64,000 nucleotides of DNA from Cinclus cinclus (Eukaryota > Chordata > Aves > Passeriformes > Cinclidae): the NCBI RefSeq assembly GCF_963662255.1, contig NC_085046.1, forward strand, positions 45,957,797 through 46,021,796. Direction: 5' to 3'. Shown piece by piece: positions 24,639 to 38,192 of the stretch. The notes under the pieces are model-generated. The model was not told the origin of the DNA and ran no database searches. It saw nothing but the letters and a program-made list of their open reading frames with translations. Numbering within the stretch: position 1 is the stretch's first letter; the number at the start of each line of letters is the position of its first letter. A program made the position numbers and the translations under genes.

Positions 24639-27600
24639 CCAGTATTTTGAAGCTTGAAGTGATGGTTTTGGGTGCATGTGTATTTGATTTTTACACTTCA
24701 TAGCTCAGTGTTCTTACAGAACGTTGTTAATGTATGAGGTTGTGCTCTGCCTCCAGAATCCTTCTCCAGATGACATGAAAGTGAAAACAGCCTTTGCTAC
24801 CTTACAGGGCAACATATTGCAGGAACAAGAATCCCTCCTCGAGTCAACTTCAACTGAAATCATGTTATGAAAAACTTTGGCACCTGGCTGAGCAATAATC
24901 ACTGTAGGATCACCCAGGGAGTGTGATGGAGATGCACCAGCATGAACAAGTTGCCTGTGATGAGCAGCAATGCAGAAGTGTCTCTCTACACGTTCAGCAA
25001 TCTCCCTGCTGCTTGGGGTCGCCACTGGTGCTCCAGAGCAAGGCAGAGCAGTCTGGGACTACCCCAGCTTACAGCAGGTAGGCAACATGATTTCTTACTA
25101 GATTAACTTCTTCCTTGAACTCTGAAAAGAAGGAAATGCATAAAAGAAGGAAATATCTGCCTGAATGTCTGAGGAAGTAAAAGAACTAACATGAGACAAA
25201 CACTCAGTTCCCAGGTGGATTTTATGTGTTTAGCATACCTACCTGTACTCAGTGTTATTATTTTGGACCTTGAATCCTAGCAGGAAAAAATTCAGGTAGA
25301 AGTCCCTGATTAGGAATGGCCAAGACCTGTAGACCATATGAAGGCAGAATTTTGTATTAGGGGATTCTGGAAAGGAATTTACATTGTCAAGTCATTAAAT
25401 AATTTAACTCTCCTGAAGTCCAACATTTTGCACAGGTGCTACATAATTATTATTAATTGAAAGATCAGTCCTAAACTGCCTTATATTCAGGCTGGTTTTA
25501 GACACCTTCCTTGGCTTGGCTTCTATGTGAACAAGATAAAGGTGCCACATGCCACATAAAGGTGTCACATTAATTTTTACATTAAATTTACTTGACAACC
25601 CAGTTTTGTCTATTGAACAGTCTAACTCAAATATGGATATTCTAAAACTCATTTATGAAACTAATTTTAGGATCTAGAACTGCCAGGAGGTTTTGATTTC
25701 AGGAAAAATAATTTTGTGGCATCTAATTTTAATGCACTTTTAGTATTCTTCTAGGACTAGATAGCTATTCAGAGACAGGTACAGTAATATAATTAAACAG
25801 TTTTTCCCAGCGGATAAGTCATGAAAATGTTGCTAATATCCAGAGGAAACATTTCCTTTGAAGGTGAAATTTCAACTGGCACATTCTTACCAAGAAGATT
25901 CTCCACTCAGCTGGGACTGGGGACTGAATGGCAGAGGGGTATCCTGTTGCAGTAGCAGTGCTTTGTCAGGAGTGCAAGCAGTGTAATCTGTGGTGGCGTC
26001 TTTTAAAAGTTTTTAGTCCTGTAGTATTTGGTATAATATTTTGCAGTATTATTTTCAACATTCTAGCACCTTAATTCGTTTTATTATGCAAAAATCTCAG
26101 TCACAGAAGAAGCAAAATGCCTATTTAAAGAATTATGATAGATTCTGAAGTCTGAAAATGAGATCTAAAATTATTACCTGTAGCAGAGACTATTAACTGC
26201 ACTCCTTTCCAAGATTTTACCATTTTCCAATGTTCACACTTTCCAGAGCTCTGTCAAATTTTATGGGAAAAAAAAAATCAGGAGAATTAAGAAAAATGAG
26301 ACTTAGCAGAGCTATCAATTTTATCTCATCCTAATCACAACTGGCAGAGTTCTTGCTCCTGAACATATGTAGGGTTATGCTAACACACCTCTGCCTTTTT
26401 TTGTTGTGGCACAAAGAAAATTTCACTAACATGTCCACCTGCCAAAAAGAGCAGAAACACTGAACCTCCAAAAGGAAACAAAACTGTGGAACAAACTTGT
26501 CCATGGCCCAGCTGTTCCATGGCCCCTGGAAGCTCTTGTCCTACTCTTCCCTGTCTCCTTCTGCTATAAGGCTCTTCTGAAAGTTCACAGGAGCTTTTAA
26601 ACATAGCTCAATGCCCTGGAGTGGTCCCATGTTCATCCAGAGAAAGAGATGTCACATTTTCAGCTGTAATTTTTATGTATACAATGTATTATTAGGCAAT
26701 TTCAGAACAAGCTTAACAGACACTTGAAATCAATTTAAGTAGCTGCAGCAATTTGACCTAAGGTGCTTTGATATCACTTTTAGTTTCTTCTGTGTCTTCA
26801 CAAAGTTTAAAGGCTTAAAATATGAAGCCTGAGTGTTTATTGTAGGGATATGCTTATGTTGTACATACGCTCCTTCTTTTATGTCTGCAGCTGCAGCCCT
26901 GTGTAAATTGCTGTTTCTTGAATTCTCCCATTCATGGTCATGGTGGTAGATTGCACATTTCCTTTCTGTAGAGCTAATTAAAGTTACCCAAATTCTGAAC
27001 AGTTAATTTCTAGGTAATGTTGAGGCAGCTGCAACATCTATAACCAAAGAAACACTCTTTACTTGAATAAATGGTCCATATGCTCTTCGATATTTTAGCA
27101 GGCCGACTTGGGAAAGGCAGATGTTTAACACTCAGATACTGCTCTCGTGGGTGGGGTTCATGTGTTCCCTGCTGAAATCAAGAGGATTCTGCTTAAATTG
27201 TGAAAATGTGAGATTAGAATAACAGGAGGAGGTAAGTGAGGCAGTACTTTTTTTGGCAGAGCTCTTCTCTAGTGGCAGTTGCTCTTGCTGTATGCATGGG
27301 GGGGAAAGGGGTTGTGCTGTCAGAGCAGTTCAGGGGTCCTGACAGCCTTTGTGTCTGGGCTTAGCCCTTGGATTTCCAGGGCTGCTTCAAACCAGGAAGC
27401 ATACCTGTAATCAGAGACTTCAGTTACACATCAGTTCTTCTTTTCTGATTTTAAACCTGCCTTTTGGGAGAGGGTTTTCACAGTCTATTTCCTTTGCCAG
27501 ATGATTTTCTTCAGTGAAACAACTGCTTTATTGCAGGTGAAAGAAAAAATTAACATAAAAGTGAACATATTTAATGTTTAAATTTAAAGTTTTAAAATGG

Positions 27601-29990
27601 GTATGTCTTATGAACTATGCTTGCATGTTGTTGTGAGATTCCTGTCATTTCAGCAGTCTCTTTACCTCATGCTCTCCTTTTGACAGCAGTAGATACCTAC
27701 TCTTTCTCCAGTTTATGAGATCACCATATTTTTGTTTTTCCCTCTCTGTGTTGCTACAGAATAAACAGGGAACAACCAAGCTGTCAAGTGGCCTTCCTTC
27801 TAATACATAGATCAACTACTGGTTTTTCCAGCACTGCAGCTGAGAGTAGCCCAGTAGCTATTCCTTTCTTTAGCATCCTAGCAGGAATGAGTTGCTGTGA
27901 GTCCAAGAGACAGACTAATATTCTTCAGTCTAGCATTTAAAAGCTGGATGTTCAGATTGAGTTTTCATCTAGACTCTCTCCCTTGGTTAGGCAGAGAAAG
28001 GCAATTTCCAAGGTGATCCAGCACATCCAAAAGGAGGGCAGGGTAATTGTCTATAAAACTTCCTCTTTCCTGAAAACCTGTTTTTGTTTTTTTTTTTAGT
28101 CTGGAGGTTGCATTTCCTCTTAGGGTAACATAAGTAGGATGAATGTTTGTTTTGCTCAGTAGCCTACATCTTCTGGAATTGGAGATGTTCCTACAGTCCC
28201 CAGAAGAAAACTTGTTAGACTAGATCTGCCATAGCTGAAAGCAAAAGAGGAACAAGGTAAACTGTTTTGCTTACCACATTAGCGGAAAAATAAACCCTAC
28301 ATTAGAGTGATAGAACAAAAGAATGCTTAAGATTTTCAGTTCAGGTTTCCCTTGAACTTGCACCACTACATTTATCAGTGTAATCAATATAACAATTTGT
28401 ATGAACACATCAGCAACAGCATCACAAAAATCCCTGCATGTTGGAGCTCTTTAGCCTTGCCTTCTTCTTATCTAAGTATTAATAATAGCATTTAATTTTT
28501 ATCACTATATTTTGAAAATTTATTATATTAATTTCATTTAATAATTAAATAAATTAAATTTTCTTTTATTTTGAAATTGATACACTTCAACACTGCTTGT
28601 AGTTTTAAACACAGGCTACTAGGGATGATAAATCTGCTGGGCAAAATTTTTGTTTTTCCAGGAGATTCATTATTGTACAATAAAACAATTCCAGGCAATA
28701 TTGATATGTTAAAGTGCTACTTTAAAACAGTGTAAGGATTGGATTCCTTTACTGGGATGTCTGCAAGAAAGGGGATCGACTGAGGTTGAGAAAATACTAA
28801 ACAATGAAGCATAAAAGACAAAAATAGTAAATTTGATAGGCTGTTTTACAGGTCTCTCATGGTAATTCCATCTTGATACATGAACGCTTTGAGTGTGAAG
28901 ACACAAAAAGTAGTTGAATCAAATCAGTAGATCTCTACTTGATGAGGCCACAGATTTCAACCTAAACTATTGGAGAAAAAAGTTGCTTTTGGAATAATTT
29001 GTTTTGGGCAGGAACACTGTGGATATGCCTGGCACTGATAAAGCAGGAGTGTTAGCCATAGAAGTGGTCAAGTAAGGAGGTCATGTATATATTATGTATA
29101 GGTCAGCAGGAAACCTGAATGAGCAGAAGTGCAGATGAGTGAGGAGTAGTTGCATAGTGCTCTCAGTTGCCAAGTGTGCAGCACAAGAATACTTAATCTG
29201 TCTATATGTTGGTCTCACACGTGTAAATGGGAGATAGTTTAGTTTATATATCCCTCAGCAAGGTGTGAATTTGGACTCTGAAGGTTGTGAGCTATGTGCA
29301 CAGAAATGTCTTTGGTGGGTTGTTTTTAAATGCCAAAGTAAATGCACAAGTAGTCAAGTAAGCTGCTAAGTCTCTGAAAGGAAGTATATGTTCATTTTAT
29401 GTATTTGTATTTTTCCCTGAATATATTGAATGCGTGCTTTGTTTTGTATTGCAGTTTACACTGAGGCATATGCTTTACTGATAACAGCAAGTTGAGCCTA
29501 CAAAATTCATTACCTAACAGAGGAAGGCTATTTACAGCAAAAGTAAGAAAACAGGAATGAAAGGATAGATATACAGGTTAGTTTTAAATATGTCTCACTG
29601 CAAGATTAAGTTGATTGGGAAGTTCAGAGAACAAATCTGAGCTTACTTGTTAGCAAATCCATTTTAAAAGGCTGAGGTGAATTTTCTGAGTTCAGTCTCA
29701 AAACTTTTTGTTAAGGTTGTAGAGCTGTGCAAATATTGGAGGCACTTAATGCTTTTAGGCAGGACTCAGTGGACTGATTCCTTACCAACTAGATGATCAA
29801 CAATTCTGCATTAACAAAGCTTTAATCTGGATATGTGTACCGAACCATCACAGCAGTGTGTTGGTGGTTACTGTTCTGAAGAAAAAATAGTGTGGCCATT
29901 TATGTCAGCTGTACTTGCATTTGCTGAGTTTTTGAGCCACATGGAAGTGTTTGGTGCTGAACTCTTTGGTTATGAAAACTGGTAGTGTTC
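24639..29990. other. Repeat-free noncoding sequence, part 1
   Basis: About 5.3 kb in which I recognise no LINE, LTR or gene. Only short open frames are present (up to 103 codons at 24714-25025, minus). A very AT-rich patch lies at about 28485-28580. It may hold conserved noncoding elements, but this cannot be judged from one sequence. Confidence 0.5.
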
Positions 29991-31440
29991 TCTGATGTCA
30001 GGGGCAGGGAGGAGAGGGATGTTCTTTGCCGATAGTGAGAGAAGCTAAGCTGATGTTCTTCCAAGACCAACTCCCTAAAAATTTACAATGCCTATAGGTC
30101 ATTATGGCACAGCTAGAAGTACTGTGAGAGGCTGCACATTGCACTCCCAGGACAGTAGCTACCATGAGCAGCAAAGCTGCCAACTGAGTTCTCAGCTCCT
30201 TTTCAAAGAAGGATTAAAACTTCTATATATATACATATATACATCTATACAAGGCTGTATATGTTAGTGTAATTGAACTTAGGTGAATTAGACTATCTGT
30301 CTCAAGTTATCTGTGATTTGATACAAAAAATTGAAGGCATGTATCAGTGCTGATAATTAGATACATGTGTACCATACACCAGTAGAGGCAATCTGTCCCA
30401 CTACAGATATCCTAAGTAGACCACCAACAGATTATAAAACTCTGAACCATGTCTTAGGGTTTAAATTACACCCCAGAATACTGCAGGGCTATGACAGGCA
30501 GGGAAAATAGATAGGAGGAAAAGTCTGAGCTATTTGCCTTCTTTACTGATTGCTGCATGTCCCAAGAGCATTGGGAGGGGGCAAGTTTTTGGTGCTGCTT
30601 CATTGCGCCTTCACAGCACTGATTTAGAGTTTGCTGTTTCTGACATTTGGTTACTGAAAGGACCAACAGGATCAACAGAAATAGCATCACTTTAATAAAA
30701 AAATAAAACTTGTGTTTAGCAGGATATGTTGATGACTTGTATTCCCTTCAGCCCAGATTTTAAAGGTATTTAGATTTTTAAAGATACAGGTAGGCACTTG
30801 GAAGATTTTTCCAAAGTAGTTATATGCTCAACTCCAATTATTTTTAATGAGACAATTGTGCCTCTTTATTTCAAAGACGTCAGGTAAGAACATATCTGAG
30901 TGCTAAAGCACTGGAGGGCATTTACAAATCTGCTACAATGTCACTATTGAGAAAGTGACTTCATTATTAAAGCTATACAAAACTCATTTGCCAGTAAAAT
31001 GATCTGTAGGTTATACTGATGCCTTTAACTTTTTAGTGGGCTTACAGAATCCAACACTGAATAGTCGAACTGGAAAACAATAGTATTTTCCAGATCCTCA
31101 GAAAAATAATTGCATGTTGCAGTTATGGTCTGAAACTATGATCTGCAAAATGAGGGGAGGAGGAAGGGGTGTGTGTACCATAAAACATGAGAGTTTGTTC
31201 TGTGAGCGCTGCAGGGAGCCACGGTACATTCGTGCTGCTGTCTGAGGAGAAGTGGATCTCAGGTTTAAAGAATATCCTTTCAGTGGCCTGAAGGTAATGC
31301 CGGGTAACATGGTGAAGCACATGGAGCATAGACTTGGGCCCAGGAGAACCAGGATTCTGCCTGATCACCGATACTCTTCTTTGCTGGTCCAACATCACTT
31401 CCCTTGGAAGCTGTTTTGAGATCTCCTGGTGCATGAAACT
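29991..31440 (-). other. Cluster of small minus-strand open frames, coding status unproven
   Basis: Three minus-strand frames lie within 1.5 kb: 61 codons (29998-30183), 74 codons (30466-30690) and 103 codons (31123-31434). The first two begin with hydrophobic signal-peptide-like stretches (MAALLLMVATVLGVQCAA and MMLFLLILLVLSVTKC) followed by cysteines. None matches a family I know. I saw no minus-strand AATAAA between 30180 and 30466. Chance open frames remain the likeliest explanation. Confidence 0.2.
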
Positions 31441-34400
31441 ACTTGCAAAGAGTCACCATGTGACAAAAATAATCAATGAAATAGGGGCATCATCAGCCAA
31501 AGAGGCCAGGAAGGTCTGGATGTCCCCACAAGCAGGGATTGTGAGAAATTTGCCTGTTCTCACCCAAACCCATGGTTCATTTTATACTCACACACACACA
31601 AACAGATAGGCACACATCCTATTCTCACTCTGGCATGCTCCCTTGCATATTTACCAGTGGAAATATGAATTCTAACACTAGAAGAAAGCTGTGCTGATAA
31701 TGATGCCATTAAATGCTATGTCTTCTCAAAAGCATGTTTTTTTCAAATAATAAATGAAAAGCAGTGATGCAATTGGGGAGGAAAGGTGGCTAAAAGCAAA
31801 CTGTACTGGTAGAATATTAAAGCATGAGGGTACACAGGAAATGTGTCCTTTGATTCTAATTCTTTTGGAAGAAAGGGGATATTGAAAAAGAAAGTACTGA
31901 AATCCAAAACTGAGACAAACATGAATATGCAGTTGAATAATAACAGAAATAGTTACAAAGATCAGGTTGATAATGATAATTTATGAGATCAAAATCATGA
32001 TGGTGATGATATCTTACATTACTGACTGAATTTTGATGTGACTCTCTGAAGCTGCCTGCCACATTTTGACCTAAAAAATATTTCCCCCTAAAATAGTGAC
32101 AGTAGTATTGTAATACTGCAGTTAATTACTTAGTCACAAGGTTGCCATAGATGCAAGATGTCCTTACAAAGGGGTGGCAAGGGCTGTGGTATTGGTGTAT
32201 TGGCACTGCATGTGTGTGTATGGAGTTTGGTGAAAATTTGGATCAAGTAGCCTTCTAGTTTTAAAAGATGTCTGCTTTCAGACTAGATGAAAGAATTTGT
32301 GCAAAACTCAGTGAATAGTTTTATCTATAAGCAAAAATTAGAATGAAAGCAGAATAACTATAGCTCTTTTTAAATTCGATTTATCAAAATTGCATTCTTC
32401 AAAGCCTGCACTAGTGTGCCCTGGAAAACAGTGCAAAAACCTCCCATCATTAGTGAAACTATTTGATTTTGTATGAAACAAAATATGAGTAATATTAACA
32501 TATTGTGTACTATTTTCTATCTTGACCAAAGCACAGAAATCATGGTTTTGTGTACAGTGTGTGTGTGTATGCAACAACTGAATTAAACCAAGTTAATAAA
32601 GATTAGAAAAGGAAGATAGCAAGAGTAGAAGTTTGTGATGGTTTAGTTGATGCCTTTTTTGTTTTGATTCCTTTTTGACATTTACTTCAGATCAAACCTA
32701 GAAATTAGCTATTCCTGATTTGCTTTTTTTCCTTTTGTCTATTATCTCAGAGGGACTGTCAATATATCCCTTTGAAATATTACACTGCAGAAAATGCCTT
32801 TATACTTTATTTGTCTGGGTATTGTTTTCATATAATTGGCATTTACAAAAAATGCAAAACATTTCCATAGCAACAGTCCTGTGCATCTCTTTAATTCCAA
32901 GCACAAGGACAAATCTCTTTCCATTTACATAGGAACACTGTAACAAATCATTAGTGAAGAGCTGGGGATTTTTATATATCCATAAGCAGTTGTCAGTAGT
33001 TTTCTGTATGGGTAAAATCTGAGATTGTGGGCATTTGAAAGCAAGTAGGACATTTGAGCTGAATTAATCTTCAGGCAGTATTGCTTGAAAGCCCTGTGAA
33101 ATAGTACAGATCATTGATCTGGCAGGTAATGACATTGCTAGGAGTCTGGTCTAAATCTTAACAGATACATGGCAGTTTACAGTCAACAAGGAAAGGCATT
33201 TGCATGTTGCCAAGATAGTAGTGTTATTCCCAAAGACAGTAATCTGCTTCTTGGCAAGCTGGAACAATAAACTCTGTAGCAAGAGATTTATATCCAAAAT
33301 TGGAGCTAAGCCCATGAACATCTATCTGTATGCCAAATAATGGGGCAGGCAATGACTTCGGAGATGTGAAGAGTTCTGTCTAATGCTGTGCTTTGAGTGT
33401 CCATAGCACTCACCCAGACAAGACCCACCACTCCTCCACTTTGACAGGCAGGAAGATCACTTCCTTTTGTGTGGGGGTGAGTTGTCCCTTATGTTCTTTA
33501 CTGATTTTGTGCTTTGATTCAGCTCTTATGGAACTTGGAGGGACTTTATGATGCTAGTCCTGCATTGTAGATGATGATGTCTGAGAGTTTCCTCCATCAA
33601 ATTATTGAATTTCATCTGAAAAAAGTGTCCTGGATTCTGCTGGAAACATTTCCAGTTCTCCAATAATTATAAGTACCTGGTTTTTTAAAGACTGCTTACT
33701 CATTGCCATTTTGTGTCCTATTGCTCTGGTTCCAACATAATCCTTTAATTTAAAAGCTCTCTTTTCTGGTGGAGAATTAGGTGCTCCTTTCCTCTTGTGT
33801 GATTATTGAAAGTAATCTTTCCCTCCCAGCTGTATCCCAACAGTCTTCAAATACTTGATATTGGCTGTGATTTTTCTATGAAAAGTGCAACCAGTAGTCA
33901 ATGTAATAAATGACAAGATTATAAAAAGATTGGCATCTCAGTAAAAGAAAAGTTATATTATGCCATTATGACATGTTTGATTAGTTCTTCAGTTCTTGGC
34001 AGGAAGATTTTCTAGTTGGCCACAGTTCCAAGCGGATTCTTCTATTCCAGCCTCTCTCTCCTGTGCCCTTTCTCCCTGGCACACTGTGTATTATGGACTA
34101 AAGCTGCATTTTGCTAGCATCAATTAAGCACTAAGGGTCCACTTAGATTAATGTTTTTGTTTGGATCAGAGTGAAATTTTAAGTAAACCTCGTGGTTTCC
34201 CACACTTCCCACACCTATTTTTGTACCATGGGGTGGCCTTAGAGCTCATGAGTTGTGTTGTTTCAAGAGGAAATGAAGGTTGAATATGTGCTGGAGGGCA
34301 GCACTTCAGCCACAAATGGGCATCCTGGCCAGGAGGCCAGACTAGAAATAGTCTGAAATTAAACCAAGCACAGTAGAGTTGGGAAATCAGGTCCTTCAGC

Positions 34401-36510
34401 ATCAAGTGTTTCACTCTACAGGCCCACCCCCATGAGTCACATTCCTCCCTATTGTAGACATGGGGTCAGCATTCTGTCCTTGTTTCCCAGGTTTCTGATG
34501 GATGGTATAAGTAGATCATACCTACATGAAGTTTTCCTTTACCTCATAATATCTTTGCACCAATCTTTATCACTTTTAATCTGCTACAGGGATTAACTGA
34601 CATTTAGGCAAGCAGATGAAACTGTCAGAGGAGTGAAAACCAGCTATTTCTGCTGTGCATGAATGCAGTCTTACAGAAACACATCACTTGTAATCAAGAT
34701 TAGGATCCAGGAACACATTCACCTCCTTGAAACAGATTCCCTTGGATGGTATCCCTTGGTAACATACTGACTCATAAATAGCAGTTTGAGGATAAAGAAG
34801 ACAATTGTACTAGTAAAACACTGGTGTAGATTAATATTTAAAGGCTTGAGTTAATATGACAGATTTAAACCCTGCATTTGCATATATTGACTTTTCTTCC
34901 CTTGGTGCTGAAAGCATAAAGATTTGTCTTTAAGTCTCCCTTATTACCTTAAAAATGCTCTTTTAACAGAAAGAAAAACCAACTAGTTATCTGTGTTTTA
35001 GTCCGGTGCATTTACCAGAGCATGGAGTAGGAACAAGTACTTTATGATGGTTTTCCATCTCATCCAAGGTGAGCTATTTGGTGATACGCAGAACAGGGCT
35101 TGGCTGACTGCAGTGCCCAGGACCTGGTTCTGTATTAATGTACTCTGACTTGAGAAAGAAGGGCTATATGCTGAAGGAATGATTGCAAGACAGAACACCT
35201 GTATTAACAGCCGATTAATTAGTCTAAGACACGTCTAAGACAAGTGTCTCTACTCCTGCAAGTTTATCCATTTGCTTTTCCTCTGACTGAACAATTTGTA
35301 ATATGGTTTAAATGGAGATTTGAGATCTACGTGTGTGTGGGCAGGAATTGGTATTCCTGTGGCGAGATGTAATGACAAAATTGTTCCTGGTGTTGATGCA
35401 ACAGTAAAGACAAGCCTGAAGTAATAACATTTTATACTTCTCTTAAAATAGCTTCATTGTGGAATGACCACCACTTCCAATGAAAATGAACCCTAAATGC
35501 AGCACATTGTTGGTTGTCTGCAAAACTGTACTATCAGTCCTTCTTTCTTTTAGTTTATTAAGTTTGTGGACTTGGTTATGAGATGAGAATGAGTGATTAT
35601 GCAGGATATGAACAAGTAACTTGTATACCTCCATGTATATCATTGTTCATGTAACTTTTGCTAAAGTAATTTATTCTTGAATGCAGAGAACATAAGCATG
35701 GCTCTCTATAGAATATCTTAGTTATGAGTATTGCCTAAGGTAATATCATATTTAAATTTTAGACTTTTATATAACTCTGTTCTTAGAGTAAGTTGTGTTT
35801 GGCACACTAAATCTTTGTAGAGTTTATTTTATTGTCAATAACACTTTGAAGAAGAGCAAATATTCTCACTCTCTTATCATGTTCACTGCAGAGCCTTGTG
35901 ACAAAGACTGAGATACATATTTTGAAGAACTCTCCTCAAAATCAGTTTAAAAAACAGTGAATTAAACATGGAAAATCTGATTGTTAATCCCTGAAAACTA
36001 CCTCTTTTCACTTCCTGACCCAAAGCTTAGGTATGGGATTGGTGGCATTTTGCCTTGGGTGAGTTGATTTCATCTTCTGTAATCCTGAAGTATTTGTAAA
36101 ATTTGGTGTGAATGCCAATGCACTGAATGCTGTAGGAAAATGACTCTTCTTGGATGACACACCCCTCCCTTGGTTTGTACAACTTATGGACACTCAGAGC
36201 CTGCAGGATGGGCCCCATAGGAACAGCAGTGCTGTCACTTGCTTTGGGAGCCTCTCAGAGCAAGACTGCATCACTGCTCTCTCACTGCCAAAGGGAAGGC
36301 AAAGGAAGAGGGCACTGGTGTGAACCTCTCCCTCCTCATCCCAGGACAGGAGGAGGCCAGGCTGGTGTGGACTCTGCAGGTCTCTGCACTCTCATGTGTT
36401 GGCTTTGAGGTTGGACAAGTAAGGAAAAAGGGATGTAGGAAAATAATTTTTTCTCCAGTCACCTTTGCCTGGGTCTCATCCAGTTCAGAATGGTTTCACA
36501 GAAGCTGCAG
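31441..36510. other. Repeat-free noncoding sequence, part 2
   Basis: About 5 kb without a recognised repeat family or gene. There is a short CA run near 31590 and a GT run near 32558. Open frames do not exceed 93 codons. Confidence 0.5.
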
Positions 36511-36944
36511 TGAAGGGTGAATGGTCTTGAGGGGAAGCCATACAAGAAACTTGGTCTGTTCAGCCTGGAGAAGAGGAGCCTGAGGGGAGACCTCATTGCA
36601 GTCAGCAGATTCCTCATGAGGGGAAGTGGAGAGGAAGGCACTGATTTCTTCACTCTCAGGACTAGTCATAGGACCTAAGGGAATGGCCTGAAACTGAGTC
36701 AGGGGAGTTTTAGCTTGGATATCAGGAAATGGTTTTTGACCCAGAGGGTTGTTGGGCACTGGCACAGGCTCCCCAGGAAAGTGGTCACAGCACCAAACCT
36801 GAAAGAATTCAAGAAACATTTGGACAACACTCTCAGGCACATAGTGTGACTTTTAGGATTGTTCTGTGCCAGGCCAGAAGTTGGATACTGATGATCCTTA
36901 CAGGTCTCTTCCAGCTCAGAATACTCTGCAATTGCATGGAATTG
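36511..36944 (+). mobile_element. CR1 LINE 3' end, plus strand
   Basis: The block contains CTGTTCAGCCTGGAGAAGAG, AGCCTGAGGGGAGACCTCAT, GGCACTGGCACAGGCTCCCC and GATCCTTACAGGTCTCTTCC. These are in the order of the avian CR1 3' region and reach close to its 3' terminus, where ATTCTATG-type octamers should be but are degraded. Overlapping open frames (to 114 codons) are by-products of the repeat. Confidence 0.9.
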
Positions 36945-38187
36945 TTAAAACAAAGACTGTTACTCTTTCCCTAGGATACTAGTTCTGGTTTAAGCTAACA
37001 TTTCTTTCTTGTATGCTTTTTAGTGCAGATAATATTAGTTTAGAGACATCTCTTTCATTGAATGTTTCTCCTCTTTTGATTTAAAGACTTTTTTCATGCT
37101 ACTATAATCCTGCCAGCTGGAAGCTCAGGGGGTAGCTGATTTTCTCACGTTCTCACCTTTCTCACCAGGCTGACAGATATATCCTTTGGGGTTACTGATA
37201 GGAACAACCTAAGAAAAACAAGAGAGGGGGTTGTTGGTGGAAAAGAAAGCCAAGTGACACATTGAAGATGGTGTCTCTCAGTAATTCCTAGCTGTCCATG
37301 GGCACTTGGCTATCTCTGTGCTGAGGATGAAGACTCAGCATGGGAAAAGTTCTCTTGTTTCTCTCACTGTTGCTTTGATACTCAGACGTTTAGCAATGTC
37401 TTTTCATGAACACCTACCTTCAATAATTTTTTCCTCAATTGCATGCACTAATTACAGCAGCAGAATTGTGAAGAATATTGGCTATATATAAATTATGGAA
37501 GAGAACTAAATACAGCTCTCAGATGAGCTTAGATTCCCAAAAAGTCTTTTAATGTGTTCATCTGTTTCACCACTTACCATACTTGATAATTTTATCCTAA
37601 GCTATATGTTTTCTTGGAGTTCATTCTACTGCAGACTTTGTAGAAGTCCTTACTTTGTCACAAAGCTCATGTGCAGTACCCTGGCAGACATCCTGGCTTT
37701 TATTACAAGTTAATACGAATTAACAGCCTTCAATGAGCCATCTTTTTAGTAACATTACTTGGTGTCCCTGCCTGAGTCTCACCAAGTACTGAATTGCACA
37801 TGGCAACCCTCATGTCATATTAGTAGAAGAAACGTTAGGCATCCATAAAAAAATTACCAAATTAATGATTCTGCCACCCAGATGTTAACTTTGCTTGTGT
37901 CTCTCACGTCTTACTATTATTAAGTTCTCAGATGAAAACCAAGATTTTCTGAACTGATGGGCACTTTCTAAATTAGGTGTGTTGAATTTAAGATGACAAT
38001 TTAAAAGGAATTCATTCTCAATGTTTGGCAGTTCTTCTTGGACAGTTAGGCTTTCCCAGGTTGCTCAGGCTGAGCAGGGAAAATAGAAGCATCCAGTTTT
38101 CTACAGGTTTCACAGACTGACATTCAAATTTCATTTATAGAAAGCTTTCTTCTCTCACTTGTCCTGATACAGGCTTCTGAGATATGA
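36945..38187. other. Unique noncoding sequence
   Basis: No gene or repeat family was recognised. Open frames are 61 codons or shorter. Confidence 0.55.
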
Positions 38188-38192
38188 AAGAG

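Noticed and set aside
36154..36974. Cluster of overlapping open frames on both strands as exons
   Set aside because: 36511-36944 is a CR1 LINE 3' region; frames overlapping it are by-products, and the rest show no known product.
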